From: Clostridium guangxiense
Lineage (GTDB): Bacteria > Bacillota > Clostridia > Clostridiales > Clostridiaceae
Direction of reading: 5' to 3'
Assembly: GCF_021043395.1 (NCBI RefSeq)
Contig: NZ_JAJNKE010000002.1
Span: 120,056-184,055 of the forward strand
DNA: 64,000 nt
The notes beneath the pieces were generated by a model. That model was not told where the DNA came from. It worked only from the letters and a program-made list of their open reading frames with translations, and did no database searches. Shown piece after piece: positions 1 to 8,117 of the stretch. Position numbers and translations under genes: made by a program. How positions within the stretch are numbered: position 1 is the first letter of the stretch; each line of letters starts with the position of its first letter.

Positions 1-236
1 ACAAAATTGTCATGATTATTCACGTAAAATTATTATTAGTTTACATAAAAAGAAAAAGACAATATACTGACTTTATTTTTGCGCAGATTTATAATAAAAG
101 TAAATACATTGTCTATATAAAAAGTCAAATTTATTGCTTTGGCTAGAACTATATGCACAAACTTTATTTTTGAGACGTAAAAAATAGCCTGTATATTAGT
201 GAATGAAGAAAAACAATAAAAATATTTGACAGTATA

Positions 237-287
237 TTGACTTTTATTAATTAAGATGATACTATTAATTTAGACAGTAAGCTTACT
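237..287 (+). promoter_or_regulatory. Probable promoter and operator of the MarR/ABC operon
   Basis: A TTGACT -35-like hexamer (237-242) is followed after 17 bases by TACTAT (260-265). Just downstream lies a perfect 12-bp palindrome, AGTAAGCTTACT (276-287), between the putative start of transcription and the ribosome binding site AGGAGG (295-300). The position suits autorepression by the MarR protein encoded next. The -10 match is only moderate, and the rest of bases 1-236 shows no gene. Confidence 0.45.
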
Positions 288-306
288 ATTTTATAGGAGG
301 ATTTTT

Positions 307-891
307 ATGAGTAAATTTGAAGAGATGGATAATTACAGAGAAATATTTTTAATACAGCAAATTTATACAACAATATTTTCTCTTACAAATAAGATGCAGG
401 TGCATGAAGCTAAATATTTTGATAAATTGTCTTCTAGGCAACTCATGGCAATAATGGCAATTTACCATTTACCAGAAGGGAAAGCAACACTAAATAATAT
501 TGCTAAAAAGCTTGGGACTACTAAACAAAGTGTAAAGCAAATTATAACAATATTAGAGAATAAGGGTTATGTTATTACGATGCCTAGTGAAAGTGATAAA
601 CGGGCGGTTAATGTGAGTGTTACAGAGGCAGGACGTGAGGCAACTATAGAAAGCGGAAAAAAATCTACATACTTTTTTGCAGAACTTTCAAAGTCTCTTA
701 CAAGAGAGGAAATGGAAATATTGTGGATGCTTTTAAAGAAGATGTACCGATTTGATGGTGAAGAAATGGACGGTTTTGAAGAAAATGCAAATGCAAATAT
801 AGGAATTGAAGAGAAGAAACTAGAAAAGGAAAATGAAAAGTTATTAAAAGAGTTCGGAAGAATAAGAAATGGAGGAAATAAAAATGAATAA
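307..891 (+). CDS. MarR-family transcriptional regulator
   Basis: A 194-residue winged-helix regulator. The central helix-turn-helix and wing lie around residues 56-90 (LNNIAKKLGTTKQSVKQII, then ENKGYV and the wing residues SESDKRAVNV), as in MarR proteins. The length exceeds the usual ~145 residues because of a charged Glu/Lys-rich C-terminal tail from about residue 150. The start is ATG 307 after AGGAGG. It overlaps the following ABC ATPase by 8 bp, so it is almost certainly the local regulator of the exporter operon, and a palindrome upstream could be its operator. The ligand is unknown. Confidence 0.9.
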   Translation: MSKFEEMDNYREIFLIQQIYTTIFSLTNKMQVHEAKYFDKLSSRQLMAIMAIYHLPEGKATLNNIAKKLGTTKQSVKQIITILENKGYVITMPSESDKRAVNVSVTEAGREATIESGKKSTYFFAELSKSLTREEMEILWMLLKKMYRFDGEEMDGFEENANANIGIEEKKLEKENEKLLKEFGRIRNGGNKNE

Positions 892-1822
892 TACGCTTAC
901 AGTTAAGAATTTAGAAAAAATTTATGATGGCAAGAAAGGTGTTAAAGGAATAAGTTTTCAGGTGAAGGAAGGTGAAATACTTGGTCTGCTTGGGCCAAAT
1001 GGAGCAGGAAAAAGTACAACTATTAATATTTTAGCTACAATACTAAAAGCGGACAGCGGAGAGGTAAATATACTTGGAAAGGACTTTAGAAGGGATGCAA
1101 AGACTATAAAATATGGAATTGGAATAGTTCCGCAGGATTTAGCTATTTACGAGGAAATTTCCGCTGAAGCAAATGTGCGATTCTTTGCAAGCTTATATAA
1201 ATTAAAGGGTAAACAGCTTGAAGATAATGTAAAAGAAGCACTTGAATTAGTAGCACTTTATGACAGGAAAGATGACAAGCCAAAGACTTTTTCAGGAGGA
1301 ATGAAGAGAAGACTTAACATAGCTTGTGCTATTGCGCATAAACCAAAGCTTATTATTATGGATGAGCCAACAGTAGGCATTGATCCTCAATCGAGAAATC
1401 ATATATTAGAATCTATTAAAAGGCTTAGGAAAAATGGAGCAACTATAATTTATTCTACACACTACATGGAAGAGGTAGAAGCAATTTCAGATAGAATTAT
1501 AATTATGAATGAAGGGAAAATTATTGCAGAAGGTACCAAAGAGGAACTTAAAAAAGAAGTTGATGATCAGATAACCTATTCTATTAAGGTCAGCGATGTA
1601 AGTAAGTTAAAAGATGATGAATTTGATAAAATAGAAGGTGTATTAAAAACAAAAATATCAGAAAATTCAGTAAAAATAACTGCAAAAAAATCTAAAAATA
1701 GCTTTAATAAAATAATATCAGAAATAACTAAAACAGATTGCACCATTGAAGGTATGACAAGTACAGAAGCCTCTTTAGAAACTGTATTTCTAGAACTAAC
1801 AGGAAAAAAATTAAGAGATTAG
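884..1822 (+). CDS. ABC-2 type exporter, ATP-binding protein
   Basis: ATPase subunit of a drug/lipid-type ABC-2 exporter. Walker A GPNGAGKST is at about residues 37-45, the signature FSGGMKRR near 135, Walker B LIIMDEPT near 158, and the switch His follows in YSTHYMEE. I place the start at ATG 884, seven bases after GGAGGA (871-876). A longer in-frame start at 869 would leave no ribosome binding site. The C-terminal ~80 residues form the extra domain common in CcmA-type ATPases. The gene is translationally coupled to the upstream MarR gene and followed by two permease genes, which implies an ATPase dimer with a heteromeric permease. The substrate cannot be read from sequence. Confidence 0.92.
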   Translation: MNNTLTVKNLEKIYDGKKGVKGISFQVKEGEILGLLGPNGAGKSTTINILATILKADSGEVNILGKDFRRDAKTIKYGIGIVPQDLAIYEEISAEANVRFFASLYKLKGKQLEDNVKEALELVALYDRKDDKPKTFSGGMKRRLNIACAIAHKPKLIIMDEPTVGIDPQSRNHILESIKRLRKNGATIIYSTHYMEEVEAISDRIIIMNEGKIIAEGTKEELKKEVDDQITYSIKVSDVSKLKDDEFDKIEGVLKTKISENSVKITAKKSKNSFNKIISEITKTDCTIEGMTSTEASLETVFLELTGKKLRD

Positions 1823-1832
1823 GGGTGGAAAC

Positions 1833-2576
1833 ATGAATTTTATAAATATAGTTAAATTTGATATTAAGAATACTCTCAGAAATCCAATGCTATTAATTAT
1901 AAATACTTTACTTCCTATAATATTGCTTGGAACTATAGGTTTTATTGCAAAGGAAGGTTATGGTTCGGAAAATGTAACTTCTTATGACTATTATGGAATT
2001 ACACTTATGATTTTTATGGGTATGATGCTTTCTATGACGGCAACAAATGTATTTATGGAAGAAACCGTGAGAAAGGGAAATACAAGAATTGTATATGCAC
2101 CTGTTTCTAAAACAGAAATATATTTATCTAAAATTATAGTTAGTTATATTGTTGGTGCAGTTTGTTATAGTCTTATAATGCTTGGTGAACAATATCTTTT
2201 TCACATCAATTTTGGAGGAAAAAATATTTTATATATTTTACTGTTAATAAATGCACTAGGATTTTTTGGCAGCTGCTTAGGTGTACTATTTTGCTGCATT
2301 TTTAAAAGTGAACAAGGAGCAAATGGAGTAATGCAAATTCCTATTTTAATATTTGTATTTTTGGGCGGTGTATTTTTTCCTATAGCAAGCCTAGGGAAAA
2401 CCGTAGAGGCATTATCTAATATATCACCTCTAAGATGGATTACGCAGTGTGCTTTTCAAGTAATTTATGATAATAACTTTAGCATATATTTGCCAACCAT
2501 AGTTATAACATTGCTTGCAGCAATAATCTGCATTATTCTATGTCAAATTATTTTTAAACCGGAGGAATATGTATAA
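1833..2576 (+). CDS. ABC-2 type exporter, first permease
   Basis: A 247-residue membrane protein with about six hydrophobic segments, the standard size and layout of an ABC-2 permease: an N-terminal segment near residues 20-40, then the run of helices including ILIFVFLGGVFFPIASLG (~170-190) with the family's small re-entrant element. It starts 10 bp after the ATPase gene, with GGGGTGG as ribosome binding site, and its last base is the first base of the next permease gene. It is probably one half of a heteromeric permease. Confidence 0.88.
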   Translation: MNFINIVKFDIKNTLRNPMLLIINTLLPIILLGTIGFIAKEGYGSENVTSYDYYGITLMIFMGMMLSMTATNVFMEETVRKGNTRIVYAPVSKTEIYLSKIIVSYIVGAVCYSLIMLGEQYLFHINFGGKNILYILLLINALGFFGSCLGVLFCCIFKSEQGANGVMQIPILIFVFLGGVFFPIASLGKTVEALSNISPLRWITQCAFQVIYDNNFSIYLPTIVITLLAAIICIILCQIIFKPEEYV

Positions 2577-3559
2577 TGAATTTAATTAATTTATTAAAGA
2601 ATAATTTTAGAAGAATCATGGCACAGAAGGCTGTTATTATAGTAGCAATTATAGTTGTACCAATTATGATCGGGCTTGGAGTGCTATTTTCGGCAAAAGC
2701 ACAGCCTAAAGCTCAAATTGCATTAATAACTAGCAGCAGCAAAGCTTTTCCTAAAAATGATAAGGTTCAAATTGATGTGATGACTAAAAAACCAGCAAAA
2801 TCTAAATTGCTTCTTGGTGAGTATGCGGCTATTGTAGAGGAAAAAAGCGATGAAAGCTATAAAATAACTACCTTAAAAAATAAAGAAGATAAGAAAAAAA
2901 TAGAACAATTTTTAAAAACAGATAAAATTACAGAAACTGAAAAAGATAGAGAAAATCAAAGAGGAATTGGAACTAACATATTAGGCTTTGTTACAATGAT
3001 TATTTTAATGCAGGGAGTAGCTTTGACTTTACTTTTCTCAGAAGACAAGCTTTTAAATACCTTTAGAAGAATTTTAACGGGTCCAGTAAGTGAAAGACAA
3101 TATATTTTAGCACAAGGAATATTTACATTTGTATGTTTATATGTTCCAAGCTATATTGCAATTGTAATAACAAAGGTATGTTTTGGAGTAACGATGGGCT
3201 TTGATCTTCCAATGCTTGCTGTATTAATTGCAATTTTAAGTTTACTTTCTACATCTCTTGCCTTATTTTTTACAGCAGCTATTGAAAGAGAAACCTAAAT
3301 GGCAGCGACTGGTATTTACACGATAACATCAATACTTGCAGGCTGCTTTATTTCCTTCACTGGAAGCAATAAAATTCTAGATACCATATGCAATGTAATA
3401 CCTCAAAAAGCATACATGACTATGAGCCAAGGAATAGAAAATGGAAGCAGCATTTTTAAGTTTAAGGGTGAACTTATATATTTATTCGTTTGGATTGTAG
3501 CTCTTTGGTTTATAGGAAGTTTTATTACTAATAAAAAAGTGAAAAAAGGTGTTTATTAA
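2576..3559 (+). pseudogene. ABC-2 type exporter, second permease, split by an in-frame TAA
   Basis: A single open frame of about 327 codons is interrupted once by TAA at 3296-3298. The first part (240 residues) has an N-terminal membrane segment, an extracellular lysine-rich domain (~residues 40-130) and three or four membrane helices. The second part begins immediately with ATG 3299 in the same frame and supplies the final helices (ITSILAGCFISF..., YLFVWIVALWFIG). No frame change is involved, so one substitution, for example CAA to TAA, would explain it. ATG 3299 directly abuts the stop and could allow reinitiation to a split but functional permease. Otherwise the exporter is dead. The other operon genes look intact, which points to a recent event. 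Confidence 0.8.
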
Positions 3560-3627
3560 AGGAATTAGTTAAAAAATATGTTACAATAATGTAGTAAATA
3601 CTAAAGTGAAAATGGAGAATTATTATA

Positions 3628-4986
3628 ATGACAAAAGATATGACAATTGGAAAACCAACAAAGCTAATACTTCAATTTTCTGCACCAATGCTAATAGGTA
3701 ACATATTTCAGCAATTTTATAGTATGGTAGATAGTATTGTAGTAGGAAAGGGAATAGGCGTTAATGCTCTTGCAGCTGTTGGTTCTACGGGATCTATTAA
3801 TTTTATGATTATTGGATTTATAATTGGACTTGCAAATGGTTTTGGCATATTGGTATCTCAAAGATTTGGAGCGGGTGATGAAGCTGGAGTAAGGAAAACA
3901 GTTGCAATGTCTGTATATTTATCGCTTTTTATTGCTATTATTGTAACTATTTTAAGCTTGTTAACCTCAATGCCACTTCTTAAATTACTAAATACGCCAT
4001 CAGATATAATAAAGGATGCTAATCTTTACATAAGTATTATTTATGCAGGCATCATAGCAACTATATTTTACAACTTGCTTTCTTCAATCTTAAGGGCGTT
4101 TGGAGATAGCAAAACACCTTTTTATGTAATGATTATTTCATCCCTAGTTAATATAGTGTTAAATATTATGTGCGTTATGGGATTCAAATTGGGTGTTGCA
4201 GGATCGGCTATTTCAACTGATATTGCACAGGTTTTATCATGTATTCTTTGTTATAGAGTGGTTCGTAAACATGAAATGCTTAAAATTGCAAAGAAGGATT
4301 GGAAGCTTAATCTTAAGGTGTGCAAGAAGTTATTTATTTTAGGGATTCCAGCTGCAATTCAAAATTCTGTTACTGCGGTTGGAGGCATGATTTTACAAAC
4401 AATTGTAAATGGTTATGGTTCAGTATATGTTGCAGGATACACTGCTGCTATGAAAATTGCGGCGTTGGCAGAACAACCCGGGGTTACCTTTGGCTTTGCC
4501 ATGTCCACTTTTACAGGACAAAACTTAGGAGCTAAAAAGTACGATAGAATTCGTATAGGAATTATAGATTGTATTAAAGTATCTACGACAGTAAATATTT
4601 TTATTAGTTTGTTTTTATTTTTCTTTAGACATCAAATTGTCTCATTATTTGTAGCATCAAATCAAATAGGAGTATTTAAGGTATCTGGACAATTTTTAGT
4701 TGTTATGTCCTTGCTTATATGGGATTTAGGTTTGTTATTCATATATCGTTCTGCACTACAAGGAATGGGGAATACCATGATTCCTATGATATCAGGTGTG
4801 CTTGAATTAGTTATAAGATTATCTGTAGCTATTATTTTACCAAGGTACTTAGGTTTTTTAGGAGTTTGTATTGCAGAAGTATCTGCTTGGGCAGGAGCGG
4901 AGTTATTACTCATGATTGCTTATTATGTAGCATATCATAAATTGAATGTTAAAAGTATTACAGCTAGTGAACAAAGTTGTATTTAA
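3628..4986 (+). CDS. MATE-family multidrug/sodium efflux transporter
   Basis: A 452-residue protein with about twelve membrane helices in two six-helix halves, typical of MATE antiporters that expel cationic compounds using a sodium or proton gradient. Characteristic segments are the N-terminal PMLIGNIFQQFYSMVDSIVVG and, in the second half, the stretch near residues 245-300 containing AALAEQPG and STFTGQNLGA. It lies 68 bp after the split ABC permease and may belong to the same MarR-controlled unit. A hairpin terminator follows. The full length is intact. Confidence 0.92.
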   Translation: MTKDMTIGKPTKLILQFSAPMLIGNIFQQFYSMVDSIVVGKGIGVNALAAVGSTGSINFMIIGFIIGLANGFGILVSQRFGAGDEAGVRKTVAMSVYLSLFIAIIVTILSLLTSMPLLKLLNTPSDIIKDANLYISIIYAGIIATIFYNLLSSILRAFGDSKTPFYVMIISSLVNIVLNIMCVMGFKLGVAGSAISTDIAQVLSCILCYRVVRKHEMLKIAKKDWKLNLKVCKKLFILGIPAAIQNSVTAVGGMILQTIVNGYGSVYVAGYTAAMKIAALAEQPGVTFGFAMSTFTGQNLGAKKYDRIRIGIIDCIKVSTTVNIFISLFLFFFRHQIVSLFVASNQIGVFKVSGQFLVVMSLLIWDLGLLFIYRSALQGMGNTMIPMISGVLELVIRLSVAIILPRYLGFLGVCIAEVSAWAGAELLLMIAYYVAYHKLNVKSITASEQSCI

Positions 4987-5013
4987 GATAATTTATTACT
5001 ATGTTTTAAGTTT

Positions 5014-5054
5014 AAGCCGCATAAGCATTAAGTTTTTCTGATGCGGTTTTTTTT
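5014..5054 (+). terminator. Rho-independent terminator after the MATE gene
   Basis: AAGCCGCAT (5014-5022) pairs with ATGCGGTTT (5041-5049), nine base pairs with one G-T pair, and leads into an uninterrupted T-run (5047-5054). It closes the exporter/MATE transcription unit. Confidence 0.8.
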
Positions 5055-5221
5055 GTGTGTGCAGAAATTAAGGAAGAAGGAGAATCTATGTTAAATAGTT
5101 AAATGAGTTTATTGATAGATATAACCTAATATGTTACCTATTGGTAACCATTTAGTAACAATTAAAATATTATTAAGGTATATAATATCAATAGTCGCTA
5201 TATGCATTTGGAGGGATTAAA

Positions 5222-6133
5222 TTGCTTAAAAAAAATATAATTTTATGTATGGCCTTGACTGCACTCCTGTCTGGCTGCATGGGAGTAAATCAAAATGCAG
5301 CAAAAAATAATAAACATACGTCTGTTTCAAGTAATAAGGGGATAAATAAAACTCTTGATAATAAAAGATTAACAGAGCCAAAGAAAGTAACATCTACACC
5401 AAAGACATTTACACCATTAGTGATATCTAATACATCATCGCTTAGCACTAAAGCTATATTTTGGTCATGGCTTTATTCAGCAAGGGATAGCGCAGCGTTG
5501 CTATCTAAATATAAAGGGTATGGATTTGGAGATACTTCAAAAAAAGTTATTTATCTTACTTTTGATGAAGGATATGAAAATGGATATACTCCCAGCATTT
5601 TAGATACTCTAAAGAAAAATGATGTTCATGTTACTTTTTTTGTGACTAAGCCGTTTGTAACTGGCAGTTTTAAAGGAGTTGCAGATGCTGATTTATTAAA
5701 AAGGATGATTAAAGAGGGGCATCTAATAGGAAATCATTCTGTACATCATAAATCTATGCCTACATTTACGAATGAGACTACTTTTGATGCTGAAATTACT
5801 GGAGTAGAAAAAGCTGTAAACAGTATCCCAGGCTGTAAAATGTCAAAATATTTTAGGCCGCCAGAGGGTACGTTTAGTGAGTTATCACTTTATTATACTC
5901 AAAAGCTTGGGTATAAATCTATATTTTTTACTCTTGCACATGAGGACTACAATGCAGATAAACAGCCTGATCCAGAGGCGGCTAAGAAAATGCTTCTAAA
6001 AAATACCCGTGGTGGTATGATTTGTTTACTTCATGCAATGTCTAAAACCAATGCCAATATTTTAGATAGCTTAATTAAAGAATGGAAAAATAGGGGATAT
6101 GTATTTAAAACTTTAGATGATCTTCCAAATTAA
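5222..6133 (+). CDS. PdaA-like polysaccharide deacetylase lipoprotein
   Basis: A secreted NodB-fold deacetylase of 303 residues. The TTG start at 5222 follows GGAGGG. The N-terminus is a lipoprotein signal ending in LLSGC, so it should be membrane-anchored. The catalytic domain starts near residue 110: TFDEGYENGYT replaces the usual TFDDG motif but matches the PdaA subfamily, which de-N-acetylates muramic acid residues for spore-cortex delta-lactam. IGNHSVHH gives the metal-binding His pair, and FRPPEG follows. B. subtilis PdaA has no lipobox, so here the role could be vegetative wall editing. It is paired with an amidase gene 20 bp downstream, which fits a joint wall-modifying function. Confidence 0.85.
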   Translation: MLKKNIILCMALTALLSGCMGVNQNAAKNNKHTSVSSNKGINKTLDNKRLTEPKKVTSTPKTFTPLVISNTSSLSTKAIFWSWLYSARDSAALLSKYKGYGFGDTSKKVIYLTFDEGYENGYTPSILDTLKKNDVHVTFFVTKPFVTGSFKGVADADLLKRMIKEGHLIGNHSVHHKSMPTFTNETTFDAEITGVEKAVNSIPGCKMSKYFRPPEGTFSELSLYYTQKLGYKSIFFTLAHEDYNADKQPDPEAAKKMLLKNTRGGMICLLHAMSKTNANILDSLIKEWKNRGYVFKTLDDLPN

Positions 6134-6153
6134 CAAGATAGGGGAGTTTTTAA

Positions 6154-6945
6154 ATGAATCAAAGGCACAGTATATATAAAATTAAAATTGGAAGTTTGGC
6201 TTTTTGCTTATTGATGATTTTTTTATTATCTTTATTAAGTACTAATAATAGAGGGATTAATTTATTTAGCAGTAAAGTCAGAAGCACTAATAAAATTCAT
6301 AAGGCTATTAAAATAAATAAAAATTCAGTATTAGCTGAGTCATCAAAGTCATTAAAGGTATTAAAGCAAAATTTTGTTGTATGTATTGATCCTGGTCATG
6401 GAGCATATGATAATGGAGCTAAGGGTATTAATGGCATATATGAAAAAGACGTAGCTCTTAAAGTTGGACTAAAAGTCGGACAAGCACTGGAAAAGAGCAA
6501 TATAAAAGTCGTATATACCCGTAAAGATGATAAGACAGTTTTAGGAAAAAGTGAAATACAAGATTTACAAAAAAGAGTACAGATCTCAAGTAATAATAAG
6601 GCTGATGTTTTTGTTTCCATTCATTGTAATGACTTTGTTAATCAATCAATTAGGGGAATTGAATTATGGTGTAATTATCCTAATACAAGGGATGAAGAGT
6701 TAGCAAAAGATATTGAAAATGAACTTTGTCAGTTAAAATATACTAAGGAACGCAAGGTTAAGTATAAAAGCAATCGTGGAATATACGTGCTTAAAAATAA
6801 TAAGGCTATATCTACACTGGTAGAGCTTGGGTATTTAAGTAATAAAGATGATTGTAGTTTTTTATCTTCTGATAGTGGACAAGCTAAGTGTGCTGAGGCT
6901 ATAGCAAAAGCCATTCTAAAATTTAAAAAAGACGTGCGGAAATAA
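6154..6945 (+). CDS. CwlD-like N-acetylmuramoyl-L-alanine amidase (Amidase_3)
   Basis: A 263-residue zinc amidase that removes stem peptides from muramic acid. A single N-terminal membrane anchor (~residues 12-32) precedes a linker, and the Amidase_3 domain begins near residue 75. Zinc and catalytic residues are visible: His in DPGHG, Glu in GIYEKDVAL, His in VSIHCN, and the catalytic Glu in LVELGYLS. CwlD works with PdaA in delta-lactam formation, and here the two are adjacent and co-directional (20-bp gap), which supports a functional pair. The domain is full length and no key residue is missing. Confidence 0.88.
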   Translation: MNQRHSIYKIKIGSLAFCLLMIFLLSLLSTNNRGINLFSSKVRSTNKIHKAIKINKNSVLAESSKSLKVLKQNFVVCIDPGHGAYDNGAKGINGIYEKDVALKVGLKVGQALEKSNIKVVYTRKDDKTVLGKSEIQDLQKRVQISSNNKADVFVSIHCNDFVNQSIRGIELWCNYPNTRDEELAKDIENELCQLKYTKERKVKYKSNRGIYVLKNNKAISTLVELGYLSNKDDCSFLSSDSGQAKCAEAIAKAILKFKKDVRK

Positions 6946-6983
6946 TGTGATTTGTACATCTATAGAAAAGAAGCAAAAATAAC

Positions 6984-7176
6984 TTTAAGGTGCTGTCGCA
7001 CTAAATATAAAAAATTGCGAGCTAATTAAAGTGAAGGTTTTTAACTTCACTTTGCTCGTTAAAAGACTAACTTTTTCATATAAATGAAAAAGTTAGTTTT
7101 TTAATGCGCAGAGCCAGTTAAAACCCTTCACTATTATGATTGCTTCGCAATTTTTTTAGTGCGATAGCTCCTTAAA
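6984..7176. repeat. Nested palindromic element, 193 bp, with 22-bp terminal inverted repeats
   Basis: The ends TTTAAGGTGCTGTCGCACT... (6984-7005) and the inverse at 7155-7176 match at 20 of 22 positions. Inside are further inverted pairs: ATTGCGA against TCGCAAT, GTGAAGGTTTTTAAC (7031-7045) against GTTAAAACCCTTCAC (7115-7129), and a central hairpin built from ACTAACTTTTTCAT and its complement. It has no coding capacity and looks like a MITE-type insertion. Related internal motifs occur in the 385-bp element at 58781. The remaining ~235 bp up to the next gene show nothing I can identify. Confidence 0.75.
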
Positions 7177-7411
7177 ATATATATTTGGAATAGTATTATC
7201 TATTTTCCATACCTAAAGAATTGATAATCTTACAATCCAGTAAGTTAACTACTTTTTATTGTAAGCCATAAGTCATGGAGATAAGGGTGCACAGCGTATA
7301 TAATAAAACCAAGTTATGTTTTAATAAGTGTAAAAATTAATACTTATTTAAAATATATCCTAAAATTAAAGAAAAACAAAACGGCTTTGAAAATATGTGA
7401 GGAGAGTAAAT

Positions 7412-8098
7412 ATGGAGATTTTAAAAGTAGAAAATTTAAGCAAAACTTATGGAAAAGGAGCAAATAAAGTAGAGGCACTTAAGAATGTTAACTTATCCGT
7501 TAATAAAGGAGAATTTTGCTCTATTGTTGGTGCATCAGGTTCAGGAAAAAGTACGCTTTTGCATTTGCTTGGAGGGCTTGATAGACCAACTAATGGTAGA
7601 GTCATTATTGATGGTGAAAATATTTATGATTATAAGGAAGAGAGATTGGCGATTTTTAGAAGGAGAAAGATAGGTTTTATATTTCAGTTTTTTAATCTTA
7701 TACCGGTTTTAGATGTAGAAGAAAATATAGCTCTTCCAGCACTAATGGATAATGATAAGGTAGATAAGGCATATTTAGATGAAATTATTGATGTGCTTGG
7801 ATTAAAGGAAAGAAAAAATCATTTGCCTTCGGAACTTTCAGGAGGACAACAGCAGAGGGTGTCAATAGGAAGAGCGCTTTTGAATAAGCCGTCTATAATA
7901 TTTGCAGATGAACCTACAGGAAATTTGGATAGCAAAAATTCAAGAGAAGTGATAGAACTGCTTAAATTTACAGCAAAAAAATACAACCAAACTTTAGTAT
8001 TAATTACCCATGATGTAAATATAGCAGCTTTATCGGATAGGATTATTACTATTCAAGATGGTGAAATAGTCTCAGACGAGTATTTAAAGAATAATTAG
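7412..8098 (+). CDS. MacB/BceA-type ABC transporter ATP-binding protein
   Basis: ATPase of the LolD/MacB/BceA class, 228 residues. Walker A GASGSGKST, the Q-loop FQFFNLIPVLD typical of this class, signature LSGGQQQR, Walker B IIFADEPTGNLD and the switch His in LITHD are all present. The start is ATG 7412 after GGAGAG (7401). The alternative GTG at 7397 has no ribosome binding site. A large FtsX-type permease gene follows at 20 bp and a two-component system after that. This is the standard arrangement of antimicrobial-peptide sensing and detoxification modules, so peptide resistance or lipoprotein release are the plausible roles. Confidence 0.92.
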   Translation: MEILKVENLSKTYGKGANKVEALKNVNLSVNKGEFCSIVGASGSGKSTLLHLLGGLDRPTNGRVIIDGENIYDYKEERLAIFRRRKIGFIFQFFNLIPVLDVEENIALPALMDNDKVDKAYLDEIIDVLGLKERKNHLPSELSGGQQQRVSIGRALLNKPSIIFADEPTGNLDSKNSREVIELLKFTAKKYNQTLVLITHDVNIAALSDRIITIQDGEIVSDEYLKNN

Positions 8099-8117
8099 AG
8101 GGGAGAGATAGAAAGTA

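Noticed and set aside
3296-3298. Recoding (stop read-through) in the ABC permease
   Set aside because: The codon is TAA. Known clostridial recoding involves TGA (selenocysteine) or TAG (pyrrolysine), and no recoding structure is seen next to it.
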